Under the pieces are notes generated by a model. The model had not been told where the DNA came from, searched no databases, and saw only the letters and a list, made by a program, of their open reading frames with translations. From Micavibrio sp. UBA7689 (GTDB lineage Bacteria; Pseudomonadota; Alphaproteobacteria; Micavibrionales; Micavibrionaceae): DNA of 21,212 nt. Below, one piece after another: positions 7,306 through 14,641 of the stretch. A program made the position numbers and the translations under genes. Every line of letters begins with the position of its first letter. The first letter of the stretch is position 1. The DNA is taken from the NCBI GenBank assembly GCA_002482805.1, contig DLGR01000034.1, forward strand, positions 1 to 21,212, given 5' to 3'.

Positions 7306-10300
7306 ACGGACCGACATAAAATCCATCTGCATCATCGGCGCTGGCCCCATCATCATCGGGCAGGCGTGCGAATTCGATTATTCGGGCACGCAGGCGTGTA
7401 AAGCGCTTAAAGAAGAAGGTTACCGCGTCGTTCTGGTCAATTCCAACCCCGCAACCATCATGACCGATCCTACGATGGCGGATGCGACCTATGTCGAACC
7501 AATTACGCCCGCGATTGTCGCAAAAATTTTGGAAAAAGAACGCCCCGATGCGCTGCTCCCCACCATGGGTGGGCAAACCGCGCTAAACACGGCGCTGGCG
7601 CTCGCCGAAGACGGAACGCTTGATCGACTTGGTATAGAACTGATCGGCGCGAACCGCGAAGCGATTTCCAAAGCTGAAGACCGCCACCTCTTTAAACAAT
7701 GTATGACCGAACTGGGATTGGAATCCGCCAAATCCGAACTCGCCCACAATCTGGAAGAAGCGCGCGCAGCGCTCGCCGTCATCGGCCTACCCGCCATCAT
7801 TCGTCCTGCTTTCACCTTGGGCGGAACCGGCGGCGGTATCGCTTACAACAAAGAACAATACGAACAATTCATCAAGGAAGGTCTCGACGCCTCCCCCATT
7901 TCGCAAATTCTGGTCGAAGAATCTCTTCTCGGCTGGAAAGAATTCGAAATGGAAGTCGTGCGCGACAAAAACGACAACTGCATCATCGTCTGCTCTATCG
8001 AAAATATAGACCCGATGGGCGTGCATACGGGCGATTCCATTACTGTTGCGCCCGCACTGACACTTACCGACAAAGAGTACCAGATCATGCGCAATGCTTC
8101 GATAAAGGTTTTGCGAGGCATCGGCGTGGAAACGGGCGGATCGAATGTGCAGTTCGCCATTCATCCGCAAACGGGACGCATGATTGTGATCGAAATGAAT
8201 CCGCGTGTCTCACGCTCTTCGGCGCTGGCCTCCAAAGCTACGGGTTTCCCGATTGCCAAAATCGCGGCGAAGCTCGCGGTTGGCTATACGCTCGATGAAC
8301 TGGGCAATGACATCACAGGCGGTAAAACACCCGCATCGTTCGAACCGACCATCGATTATGTCGTCGTCAAAATACCGCGCTTCAACTTTGATAAATTCCG
8401 CGGTACCAAACGCACGCTGACCACGTCCATGAAATCCGTGGGCGAAGCCATGGCCATGGGCCGTTCTTTCGAAGAAGCGATGCAAAAAGCACTTCGCTCT
8501 CTGGAAGATGGATTAAACGGCTTCAACGACATGAAAATCGGCGAAAACGAAACACCAGATCATGATGAAATCCGCGCCGCGCTCTCCAACCCCGCACCAC
8601 GGCGCATTTTGTATGTCGCACAAGCTATGCGCAACGGCTTCACAATCGATCAAATTCACGAAGCCTGCAAAATCGATCCGTGGTTCCTGAAACGCATCAA
8701 AAACATCGTCGATAAAGAAAAAACCATCAAAGAAAAAGGCCTGCCTGTCGACGCCGAAGGCTGGATGCAGATCAAGAAGATGGGGTTTTCGGACTCCCGC
8801 CTTGCCAAACTCGTGCATGTCGAAGAAAAATCCGTAACCAAAGCGCGCCACAAACACAATGTGCGACCTGTGTTCAAACGTATCGACACCTGCGCGGCGG
8901 AAATTCCATCCGACACGCCATATATGTATTCCTGTTACGAAGGCAACGGTCTGCAACCTGCCGAATGTGAATCAGAGCCTACAGGTAAAGACAAAGTTGT
9001 CATTCTTGGCGGCGGACCTAACCGCATCGGCCAAGGGATCGAATTCGATTATTGCTGCGTCCATGCCTGCTATGCACTGAAAGAAGCGGGTTATGAAACC
9101 ATCATGATCAACTGCAACCCGGAAACCGTGTCCACGGATTACGACACCTCGGATCGTTTGTATTTCGAACCGCTTACGGCGGAAGACGTCATCGAAATCA
9201 TCCGTACCGAAGAAAAAAACGGGAAGGTGCACGGCGTGGTCGTCCAACTCGGCGGTCAAACGCCGCTCAAACTCGCGCATGATCTCGAAGCCGCAGGCAT
9301 AAAAATTCTCGGCACCGATACAGATTCCATCGATCTGGCGGAAGACCGCGAACGTTTCCAAAAACTCATTCAAAAACTCAAACTGCGCCAGCCTGACAAC
9401 GCGCTGTGCTCCTCCGAAGAAGAAGCCATTGAAAAAGCCGAAGTCATAGGCTTCCCGCTTGTCATCCGCCCATCCTATGTTCTGGGCGGACAGGGCATGG
9501 AAATCGTGCAGACCATGGAAGAAATGAAATCCTACATGGCGCGTGCGTTGCAGGTATCAGGGAAAAATCCTGTTCTGCTCGATCGTTACCTCAAAGGGGC
9601 GATGGAAATCGATGTCGACGCGCTGTCCGACGGTAAAACAGTTTATATCGCAGGCATCATGGAACATATCGAAGAGGCCGGTGTGCATTCGGGCGATTCC
9701 GCCTGCGTTCTGCCGCCGCACTCGCTGCCTTTCAAAACGGTTAAAGAACTGGAAGCGCAAACCATCAAGCTGGCCAAAGCGCTCAAAGTCAAAGGCCTGA
9801 TGAATATCCAGTTCGCGCTCAAGCACAATAAAGTCACGGGCGAATACGATATCTATATTCTCGAAGTAAACCCGCGCGCATCGCGCACCGTGCCGTTCGT
9901 CGCTAAAGCCACGGGCGTACCCGTTGCCAAAATCGCCGCGCGTATCATGGCGGGTGAAGCATTGTCTAGCTTCTCCGAACTTCTTGTCGGTATGTCGATG
10001 GATCATACGGCCGTAAAGGCCCCTGTGTTCCCCTTCTCGCGTTTCCCCGGAACGGATGTTCTGCTTGGCCCTGAAATGAAATCGACGGGCGAAGTCATGG
10101 GTATCGACAAAGATGTCGCACAGGCATTCGCGAAGTCGCAATTAGCGGCAGGCACAATCCTTCCCACCGAAGGCACTGTGTTCTTGTCGGTGAAAGACAG
10201 CGACAAAGAAAAACTGATCCCCATCGCGTTTGAATTGATGGAACTCGGATTCAAATTGGTCGCCACGGGCGGCACGGCACGTCTCTTGAAAGAAAAAGGT

Positions 10301-10600
10301 TTGGAAGTTACGCGCGTGAACAAGGTGATGGAAGGAAGCCCGCACATCGTGGATTCCATCATCAACGGCGATATCGATTTCATGATCAACACCACCACGA
10401 AAGGTCCTCAAGCTTTGGCCGACGGGATTTCCATCCGCCGCATGGCCCTTACCTATAAAATTCCGCATTATACGCTTCTAACGGCGGCGCGCGCGGGCGT
10501 TCAGGCCATACAATCCATGAAAGACCGTGATATGGAGGTTAAATCCCTTCAGGAATTCTTCCGTAAGGATGAGGATACGGAACGCGAAGCGGCGGAGTAG
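7298..10600 (+). CDS. carB: Carbamoyl-phosphate synthase large subunit CarB
   Basis: It makes carbamoyl phosphate from bicarbonate, ammonia and two ATP. The 1100-residue protein (E. coli CarB has 1073) shows the internal duplication. The first ATP-grasp half begins with IIGAGPIIIGQACEFDYSG, a helical oligomerisation region follows near 410-560, and the second half begins at about 571 with GGGPNRIGQGIEFDY. Each half has its glycine-rich ATP loop (PAFTLGGTGGG and PSYVLGGQGME). The C-terminal MGS-like allosteric domain starts near 956 (GTVFLSVKDSDKEK, LVATGGTARLLKEKGL). The ATG at 7298 gives the usual N-terminus PKRTDIKSICIIGAGP and has AAGAAGAG just upstream. A start at 7166 would overlap the carbonic anhydrase by 140 bases and is rejected. 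The true start overlaps that gene by 8 bases, suggesting coupled translation. Confidence 0.97.
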   Translation: MPKRTDIKSICIIGAGPIIIGQACEFDYSGTQACKALKEEGYRVVLVNSNPATIMTDPTMADATYVEPITPAIVAKILEKERPDALLPTMGGQTALNTALALAEDGTLDRLGIELIGANREAISKAEDRHLFKQCMTELGLESAKSELAHNLEEARAALAVIGLPAIIRPAFTLGGTGGGIAYNKEQYEQFIKEGLDASPISQILVEESLLGWKEFEMEVVRDKNDNCIIVCSIENIDPMGVHTGDSITVAPALTLTDKEYQIMRNASIKVLRGIGVETGGSNVQFAIHPQTGRMIVIEMNPRVSRSSALASKATGFPIAKIAAKLAVGYTLDELGNDITGGKTPASFEPTIDYVVVKIPRFNFDKFRGTKRTLTTSMKSVGEAMAMGRSFEEAMQKALRSLEDGLNGFNDMKIGENETPDHDEIRAALSNPAPRRILYVAQAMRNGFTIDQIHEACKIDPWFLKRIKNIVDKEKTIKEKGLPVDAEGWMQIKKMGFSDSRLAKLVHVEEKSVTKARHKHNVRPVFKRIDTCAAEIPSDTPYMYSCYEGNGLQPAECESEPTGKDKVVILGGGPNRIGQGIEFDYCCVHACYALKEAGYETIMINCNPETVSTDYDTSDRLYFEPLTAEDVIEIIRTEEKNGKVHGVVVQLGGQTPLKLAHDLEAAGIKILGTDTDSIDLAEDRERFQKLIQKLKLRQPDNALCSSEEEAIEKAEVIGFPLVIRPSYVLGGQGMEIVQTMEEMKSYMARALQVSGKNPVLLDRYLKGAMEIDVDALSDGKTVYIAGIMEHIEEAGVHSGDSACVLPPHSLPFKTVKELEAQTIKLAKALKVKGLMNIQFALKHNKVTGEYDIYILEVNPRASRTVPFVAKATGVPVAKIAARIMAGEALSSFSELLVGMSMDHTAVKAPVFPFSRFPGTDVLLGPEMKSTGEVMGIDKDVAQAFAKSQLAAGTILPTEGTVFLSVKDSDKEKLIPIAFELMELGFKLVATGGTARLLKEKGLEVTRVNKVMEGSPHIVDSIINGDIDFMINTTTKGPQALADGISIRRMALTYKIPHYTLLTAARAGVQAIQSMKDRDMEVKSLQEFFRKDEDTEREAAE

Positions 10601-10673
10601 AGGAACTTTTTTGCCCCTCAAAAGTTAGTACAGTCACATTGCTTTGTTAATTTAACTTTTTAGGAGAAATATC

Positions 10674-11039
10674 ATGAAAAAACTTATGCTTGGCCTTGGC
10701 GTTGCCGCTATCGCAATCACCGCAGCCGCCCCCTCTTTTGCTCGTGAAGTAAGAGAAGTTGTTGGTTATGTTAAAACAGAAACCACCTTCAATGACCGCG
10801 ATGCTGAATTTCAGCGCGGCGATACGAGCGGCGATGGCGCCATTAACTTTAAAGAATTCCAGGCCGCCGCCATTCTGGAAAACGAATACGAATTATTCAA
10901 CATGAACGACAGCAACAATGACGATCTTTTGTCATTGGAAGAGTTCCGCAATTTCAGCAAATGGGGCCCTTCCCGTACGGCTGACGGACTTTCGTTGACC
11001 AACTATAACTTCAATAAAAAAGTTTCTACGGATAACTAA
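10674..11039 (+). CDS. Secreted EF-hand calcium-binding protein
   Basis: A 121-residue protein with a clear Sec signal peptide (MKKLMLGLGVAAIAITAAAPSFA, cut here as residues 1-23 with likely cleavage after SFA). Two EF-hand loops follow. Loop 1 (50-61, DTSGDGAINFKE) matches the canonical D-x-S-x-D-G-x-I-x-x-x-E. Loop 2 (79-90, DSNNDDLLSLEE) has Asp instead of Gly at position 6 but keeps the ligands at positions 1, 3, 5 and 12. The mature protein is therefore a small periplasmic or exported calcium binder; its partner is unknown. A strong ribosome site (AGGAG) lies 8 bases before the ATG. It has its own terminator at 11080-11109, so it is probably a single-gene unit. Confidence 0.85.
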   Translation: MKKLMLGLGVAAIAITAAAPSFAREVREVVGYVKTETTFNDRDAEFQRGDTSGDGAINFKEFQAAAILENEYELFNMNDSNNDDLLSLEEFRNFSKWGPSRTADGLSLTNYNFNKKVSTDN

Positions 11040-11079
11040 GCCGTTGGTAACTAATAATACCTTTCCTAGGTAATGCGGG

Positions 11080-11109
11080 TCTCCGGCTTCTCCACAAGCC
11101 GGAGATTTT
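11080..11109 (+). terminator. Intrinsic terminator after the EF-hand gene
   Basis: A perfect 10-base stem TCTCCGGCTT/AAGCCGGAGA with a 6-base loop is followed by TTTT. It lies 41 bases after the stop of the EF-hand gene and just before the greA promoter. Confidence 0.85.
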
Positions 11110-11112
11110 GCG

Positions 11113-11141
11113 TTGACGCAACTGTTTGTCCCGATTAGGTT
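11113..11141 (+). promoter_or_regulatory. Probable greA promoter
   Basis: TTGACG (11113-11118) and TAGGTT (11136-11141) are 17 bases apart. The -35 matches the consensus in five of six positions; the -10 is weak. The position, directly after a terminator and about 58 bases upstream of the greA start, fits. Transcription would begin near 11148. Confidence 0.55.
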
Positions 11142-11149
11142 TAAGAGGT

Positions 11150-11179
11150 TCCGCCCATTTTGTGGCGGATTTTGTTTTT
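11150..11179 (+). terminator. Terminator-like hairpin inside the greA leader
   Basis: TCCGCC (11150-11155) pairs with GGCGGA (11164-11169), followed by TTTTGTTTTT. If transcription starts near 11148 this lies at the 5' end of the greA mRNA, and would act as an attenuator or release a short leader RNA. E. coli greA also has a leader terminator that yields the small RNA GraL. The stem is only 6 bases, so strength is uncertain. Confidence 0.45.
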
Positions 11180-11198
11180 AAAATATTTAGGCAACACG

Positions 11199-11675
11199 AT
11201 GGATAAAATTCCAATCACCCGCGAAGGCCTCGCCGCACTCGAAATTGAAGTGCGCGACCGCATCCATAAAAGACGTCCGGAAATTGTCGCGGCGATAGCC
11301 GAAGCACGCGCGCACGGCGATCTGTCGGAGAACGCCGAATACAGCGCCGCGAAAGAACAACAAAGCCACAACGAAGGCCGCATCAAGGAACTGGAAGCCG
11401 TGATAGGCTCTGCCGACATCATCGACCCCAAACAATTCGCGGGTCAGAAGATGGTGAAATTCGGGGCGAAGGTTGTTATCGTTGATGAAGAAACCGAGGA
11501 GGAGCGTCGGCTGCATCTGGTGGGCGAATATGAATCGAATGCCGATATGGGAAAAATTTCCATCACCTCGCCCATCGCACGTGCGTTGATCGGCAAATCG
11601 CAAGGGGATTCCGTTGTGGTGCGCAGCCCCAAAGGCGCGGTCAATTACGAAATCGTCGAAGTTATTTTCGAATGA
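11199..11675 (+). CDS. greA: Transcription elongation factor GreA
   Basis: GreA enters the secondary channel of RNA polymerase and triggers cleavage of backtracked RNA. The protein from the ATG at 11199 has 158 residues, the same length as E. coli GreA. The N-terminal coiled coil (about 1-75) carries the acidic tip GDLSENAEYSAAKE with the catalytic Asp and Glu. The C-terminal FKBP-like domain contains the usual SPIARALIGKSQGDSVVVRSPKG. The in-frame ATG at 11160 lies inside the leader hairpin and would add 13 unrelated residues, so I reject it. The stop codon TGA abuts the stop of the facing gene, forming TGATCA with no space for a terminator. Confidence 0.97.
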   Translation: MDKIPITREGLAALEIEVRDRIHKRRPEIVAAIAEARAHGDLSENAEYSAAKEQQSHNEGRIKELEAVIGSADIIDPKQFAGQKMVKFGAKVVIVDEETEEERRLHLVGEYESNADMGKISITSPIARALIGKSQGDSVVVRSPKGAVNYEIVEVIFE

Positions 11676-11963
11676 TCAGGACGCGATTGCGTCGATCTTT
11701 TCCGCCAGCGTAACGTCTAGATTTGTAAGCCCGCCTTTATCGTGCGTGCTCAAACGTATATCCACTTTGTTATAAACATTCGTCCATTCGGGATGGTGAT
11801 CCATTGCGTCGGCGATTGAGCCCACTTTTGTCATGAACGCGAAGGCTTCCTTGAAATCCTTAAATTTGAAAGATTTGGAAATTGTTTTGTGATCGGAAGA
11901 TAAACTCCATCCCTTCAATTCTTTTACACGCTCTTGCGGATCGGGGAAGAGTTCGGGGTGCAT
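11676..11963 (-). CDS. phhB: 4a-hydroxytetrahydrobiopterin (pterin-4a-carbinolamine) dehydratase
   Basis: It dehydrates 4a-hydroxytetrahydropterin, recycling the cofactor of aromatic amino acid hydroxylases. The 95-residue form keeps the family core: FKDFKEAFAFMTKVGSIA, the active-site HHPEWTNVYNKVDIRLSTHD (split here from the preceding Met-Asp), and the closing GLTNLDVTLAEKIDA. I prefer the ATG at 11963, which has GAGGG about 8 bases upstream and lies one base after the Lrp stop; an ATG at 11978 would add five residues and overlap Lrp by 14 bases. No pterin-dependent hydroxylase gene is visible nearby. The gene is probably co-transcribed with the Lrp-type regulator. The stop touches that of greA on the other strand. 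Confidence 0.9.
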   Translation of the reverse strand: MHPELFPDPQERVKELKGWSLSSDHKTISKSFKFKDFKEAFAFMTKVGSIADAMDHHPEWTNVYNKVDIRLSTHDKGGLTNLDVTLAEKIDAIAS

Positions 11964-11964
11964 A

Positions 11965-12450
11965 TTACTTGCCCTCATCCACTTCGATGGGCACGCCAGG
12001 CTCTTCTTTGGCGGTGCGGACCAGAGGCATGGTTTTTACGGACGTGACATTTTTGGCGGATGTAAGGTTTTCGGTCAGGAATCGCTGATAGGAATCCCAG
12101 TCCTTGGCAACGATGCGGAGCATAAAATCCACTTCGCCCGATAGCATGTGGCATTCACGCACCAGCGGCCATGCGCGGCATGTGTCTTCGAAAGATTTCA
12201 AATCCGCTTCGGCTTGTGATGTCAGGCGCACCATCGCAAACACGGTAATGCCATATCCCATTGCCTGCGGTTCGATCAATGCACGATAGCCTTTGATGAA
12301 ACCGCTTTCTTCCAAGGAGCGCACGCGGCGCAGACAGGGCGGCGCGGAAATTCCGGCGCGTTTTGCGAGCTCTACGTTGGTAATACGTCCGTCTGATTGC
12401 AAGTCTTTGAGAATTTTACGATCGATTTTGTCGAGTTTTATGCGGCGCAT
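11965..12450 (-). CDS. Lrp/AsnC family transcriptional regulator
   Basis: A 161-residue feast/famine regulator. The N-terminal helix-turn-helix (about 5-55) contains LDKIDRKILKDLQSDGRITNV in two parts, then ELAKRAGISAPPCLRRVRSLEESG, and is joined to an alpha-beta RAM domain (about 70-150) that binds amino acids and forms octamers (CHMLSGEVDFMLRIVAKD is the typical ligand-side segment). Its target genes cannot be told from the sequence. An exact 9-base inverted repeat in the upstream gap is a candidate site for self-regulation. The dehydratase gene follows with one base between them. An Lrp-type gene in the greA-trxB neighbourhood is common in Alphaproteobacteria (from memory). Confidence 0.94.
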   Translation of the reverse strand: MRRIKLDKIDRKILKDLQSDGRITNVELAKRAGISAPPCLRRVRSLEESGFIKGYRALIEPQAMGYGITVFAMVRLTSQAEADLKSFEDTCRAWPLVRECHMLSGEVDFMLRIVAKDWDSYQRFLTENLTSAKNVTSVKTMPLVRTAKEEPGVPIEVDEGK

Positions 12451-12480
12451 GAGGTACTTTCGAGAATATTGTTACAAGTT

Positions 12481-12509
12481 CGCGCAAAAAGATTACTGCG
12501 TTTTGCGCG
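12481..12509. promoter_or_regulatory. 9-base inverted repeat between the Lrp and ELM1-family genes
   Basis: CGCGCAAAA (12481-12489) and TTTTGCGCG (12501-12509) form an exact dyad with an 11-base spacer, in the 131-base gap between two divergent starts. A -10-like TATAAA (12518-12523) follows for the rightward gene. TTACAAGT also occurs twice (12472-12479 and 12539-12546). The arrangement fits an operator of the adjacent Lrp-type regulator; that is inference. Confidence 0.4.
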
Positions 12510-12581
12510 TATGCTGATATAAAGTTGCTGAAACATAATTACAAGTGGTTTTCTGCAGGCCGGTAAGATATTGAATCCATT

Positions 12582-13526
12582 ATGAACGTCAACCCCAAAT
12601 CCCTGCATTGCTGGATTGTCACGGAAGGCATGGCCGGAACCGAAAACCAGTGCCTCGGCGTTGCCGAACAATTGGGCCTCGAGCCGGAAGTGAAACGCGT
12701 GAAATTGCGCCAGCCTTGGCGTTTCTTCACGCCGTATGTCGGCTTTGAAATGGCTTGTTCTTTCGACACACCCCTCACCGGCCCTTGGCCGGACTTGCTG
12801 ATAGCATCGGGCCGCAAGAGCGTAGCGGCAGCGCGTTACATCAAAAGAAAATCAGGCGGAAAAACTTTCACCGTGCAGTTGCAGGACCCGCGCATCGATC
12901 CGAAAAATTTCGATCTGGTTGCCGTACCTGCGCATGATCCGACGCGCGGGCCGAATGTTTTGGTGACCAACGCCGCGCCGAACCGCATAACGAATTACGG
13001 CCTCACCCGCGCCCGTAATGATTTCGCGCCCTTGTTCGCGATGATGCCTTCGCCACATATAGCAGTACTGATCGGCGGGAATTCCAAAGCGCACACCATC
13101 ACAGAATACGCGATGGAAAAACTCGGCGCGCAATTGGCGCAACTCAAAGGCAGTCTGATTATCACCGCCTCGCGCCGCACGACGGAATCGCAACGCTCTG
13201 CGCTGTTAAAAGGTCTTGGTGATCATCCGCATTTTTTCTGGAACGGCGAAGGCGCCAATCCCTACATGGGTATGCTGGCGTGGGCGGATGCCATTCTGGT
13301 CACGGCGGATTCCGTTTCAATGCTTTCGGATGCGGCCACCACGGGCAAACCCGTTTACATGATTGAAATGGAAGGCGGTACGAAACGCTTTGATAAATTC
13401 CACCAGAACCTGCGCGATCAAGGCATCATCCGCCCGTTCGAAGGCAAACTCGAAAACTGGGGGTATCCTCCTTTGAACGATGCCGCGCTCGTGGCATCCG
13501 AAATCCTGCGGCGCATCAATCCATAA
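12582..13526 (+). CDS. ELM1 family protein (DUF1022, GT-B-like)
   Basis: A 314-residue protein of the family named after plant ELM1, which recruits the dynamin-like fission protein DRP3 to mitochondria. The role of the bacterial members is unknown. The fold resembles GT-B glycosyltransferases. Family marks seen here are the N-terminal WIVTEGMAGTENQCLGVAEQLG, then LLIASGRKSVAAARY, the strand HIAVLIGGNSKAH, and the nucleotide-sugar-like site TADSVSMLSDAATTGKPVYM. No signal peptide or membrane segment is visible, so it is probably cytoplasmic. It starts 131 bases from the divergent Lrp gene and ends before a pair of hairpins upstream of trxB. Confidence 0.88.
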   Translation: MNVNPKSLHCWIVTEGMAGTENQCLGVAEQLGLEPEVKRVKLRQPWRFFTPYVGFEMACSFDTPLTGPWPDLLIASGRKSVAAARYIKRKSGGKTFTVQLQDPRIDPKNFDLVAVPAHDPTRGPNVLVTNAAPNRITNYGLTRARNDFAPLFAMMPSPHIAVLIGGNSKAHTITEYAMEKLGAQLAQLKGSLIITASRRTTESQRSALLKGLGDHPHFFWNGEGANPYMGMLAWADAILVTADSVSMLSDAATTGKPVYMIEMEGGTKRFDKFHQNLRDQGIIRPFEGKLENWGYPPLNDAALVASEILRRINP

Positions 13527-13537
13527 TTGCTTATAAA

Positions 13538-13553
13538 CGGCTGAAAACAGCCG
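13538..13553 (+). terminator. Hairpin after the ELM1-family gene
   Basis: CGGCTG, AAAA loop and CAGCCG make a perfect 6-base stem 12 bases after the stop codon. No T-run follows (CTTCG), so it may be a weak or factor-dependent terminator. Confidence 0.4.
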
Positions 13554-13561
13554 CTTCGTAT

Positions 13562-13583
13562 GGGGGTAAATGGCCGTACCCCC
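13562..13583 (+). promoter_or_regulatory. GGGGGTA/TACCCCC hairpin upstream of trxB
   Basis: An exact 7-base stem (13562-13568 with 13577-13583), 8-base loop, then TTT. A competing pairing GGTAAA (13565-13570) with TTTACC (13584-13589) exists. A -10-like TATATT at 13605-13610 follows. It could be a terminator for the preceding gene or an operator for trxB; the sequence does not decide. Confidence 0.4.
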
Positions 13584-13639
13584 TTTACCGTCCGAAGGCC
13601 GATCTATATTACTTTTACAAACCCCATTGAGAGAGTTAA

Positions 13640-14638
13640 ATGACGTCGCCCGCACCTGACACTGCCCATACCAAAGTCCTCATCATAGGCTCCGGTCCCG
13701 CCGGCTATACCGCCGCCATCTATGCCGCTCGTGCGAACCTGAAACCGATCCAGATTTTGGGTTTGGAACCGGGTGGCCAGTTGACGATTACGACCGATGT
13801 CGAAAACTATCCGGGATTCAAAGATCCCATTCAGGGTCCTTGGCTTGTCGAACAAATGCAGGCGCAGGCCCAGCATGTCGGCACGCACATGATCTACGAT
13901 CTTGTTACGAACATCGATTTCAGCAAACGCCCGTTTGTGGCGACATGCGATAGCGGCAAAGTTTTCACGGCAGACACCATCATTTTGTGCACGGGCGCAA
14001 AAGCGCGCTGGCTCGGTCTGCCGTCTGAAAAAGAATTCCGCAATATGGGCGTTTCTGCTTGCGCCACGTGCGATGGATTCTTCTACAAGAACAAGAAAGT
14101 CGCCGTGGTCGGCGGAGGCAACTCCGCGGTCGAGGAAGCCTTGTTCCTTTCCAACATCTGCGAGAGCGTCACACTCATCCACCGCCGTGACAAACTCCGC
14201 GCCGAAAAAATCGCGCAGGATCGTTTGTTTGCCAAAAAGAACGTCAACATCATCTGGAACGCGACCGTGGAAGAAGTCAAAGGCGTGCGCCGCGGCGAAG
14301 GCGATGCACCCGGCGTTACGGGGCTGGTGTTGAAAGACACCACCAATGGCAAAATATCCGAAATCCAACTGGACGGTATGTTCGTCGCAATAGGCCATGA
14401 CCCCGCGAACGAACTCGTTAAAGGCAAATTGCCGCTGGATAACGAGGGCTATGTCATCACCGCGCCGGATTCCACGGCGACCAACATCGAAGGCGTTTAT
14501 GCCGCGGGCGATGTAAAAGACAAGCTGTGGCGTCAGGCGGTAACCGCCGCTGGCATGGGATGCATGGCTGCGCTTGAAGCGGACCGTTATTTAAGCGTTC
14601 TTGAATCGGCGCACGAAACAAAACAGGCTGCGGAGTAA
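13640..14638 (+). CDS. trxB: Thioredoxin reductase TrxB
   Basis: This NADPH-dependent flavoenzyme keeps thioredoxin reduced. The 332 residues are slightly longer than usual (about 320), mainly at the N-terminus. Features: the FAD dinucleotide motif IIGSGPAGYTAA (G17, G19, G22), the redox-active pair C141-A-T-C144 (ACATCDGFF), the NADPH motif VVGGGNSAVEEALFLS, HRRDKLRAEK for NADPH phosphate, and the second FAD motif GVYAAGDVKDKLWRQ. GAGAGAG precedes the ATG at 13640. The LysR-type gene starts 3 bases after the stop, so both are co-transcribed. In Rhizobiales trxB is likewise next to lsrB/vtlR (from memory). Confidence 0.97.
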   Translation: MTSPAPDTAHTKVLIIGSGPAGYTAAIYAARANLKPIQILGLEPGGQLTITTDVENYPGFKDPIQGPWLVEQMQAQAQHVGTHMIYDLVTNIDFSKRPFVATCDSGKVFTADTIILCTGAKARWLGLPSEKEFRNMGVSACATCDGFFYKNKKVAVVGGGNSAVEEALFLSNICESVTLIHRRDKLRAEKIAQDRLFAKKNVNIIWNATVEEVKGVRRGEGDAPGVTGLVLKDTTNGKISEIQLDGMFVAIGHDPANELVKGKLPLDNEGYVITAPDSTATNIEGVYAAGDVKDKLWRQAVTAAGMGCMAALEADRYLSVLESAHETKQAAE

Positions 14639-14641
14639 GAC

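Noticed and set aside
10604..10626. AACTTTT/AAAAGTT repeat after carB as a terminator
   Set aside because: The stem is A/T-only and is followed by AGTAC rather than a T-run; at most a weak structure.
13604..14398. 264-codon minus-strand open frame
   Set aside because: Antisense to trxB, whose FAD, NADPH and CATC motifs are intact; the product looks like a codon-bias shadow.
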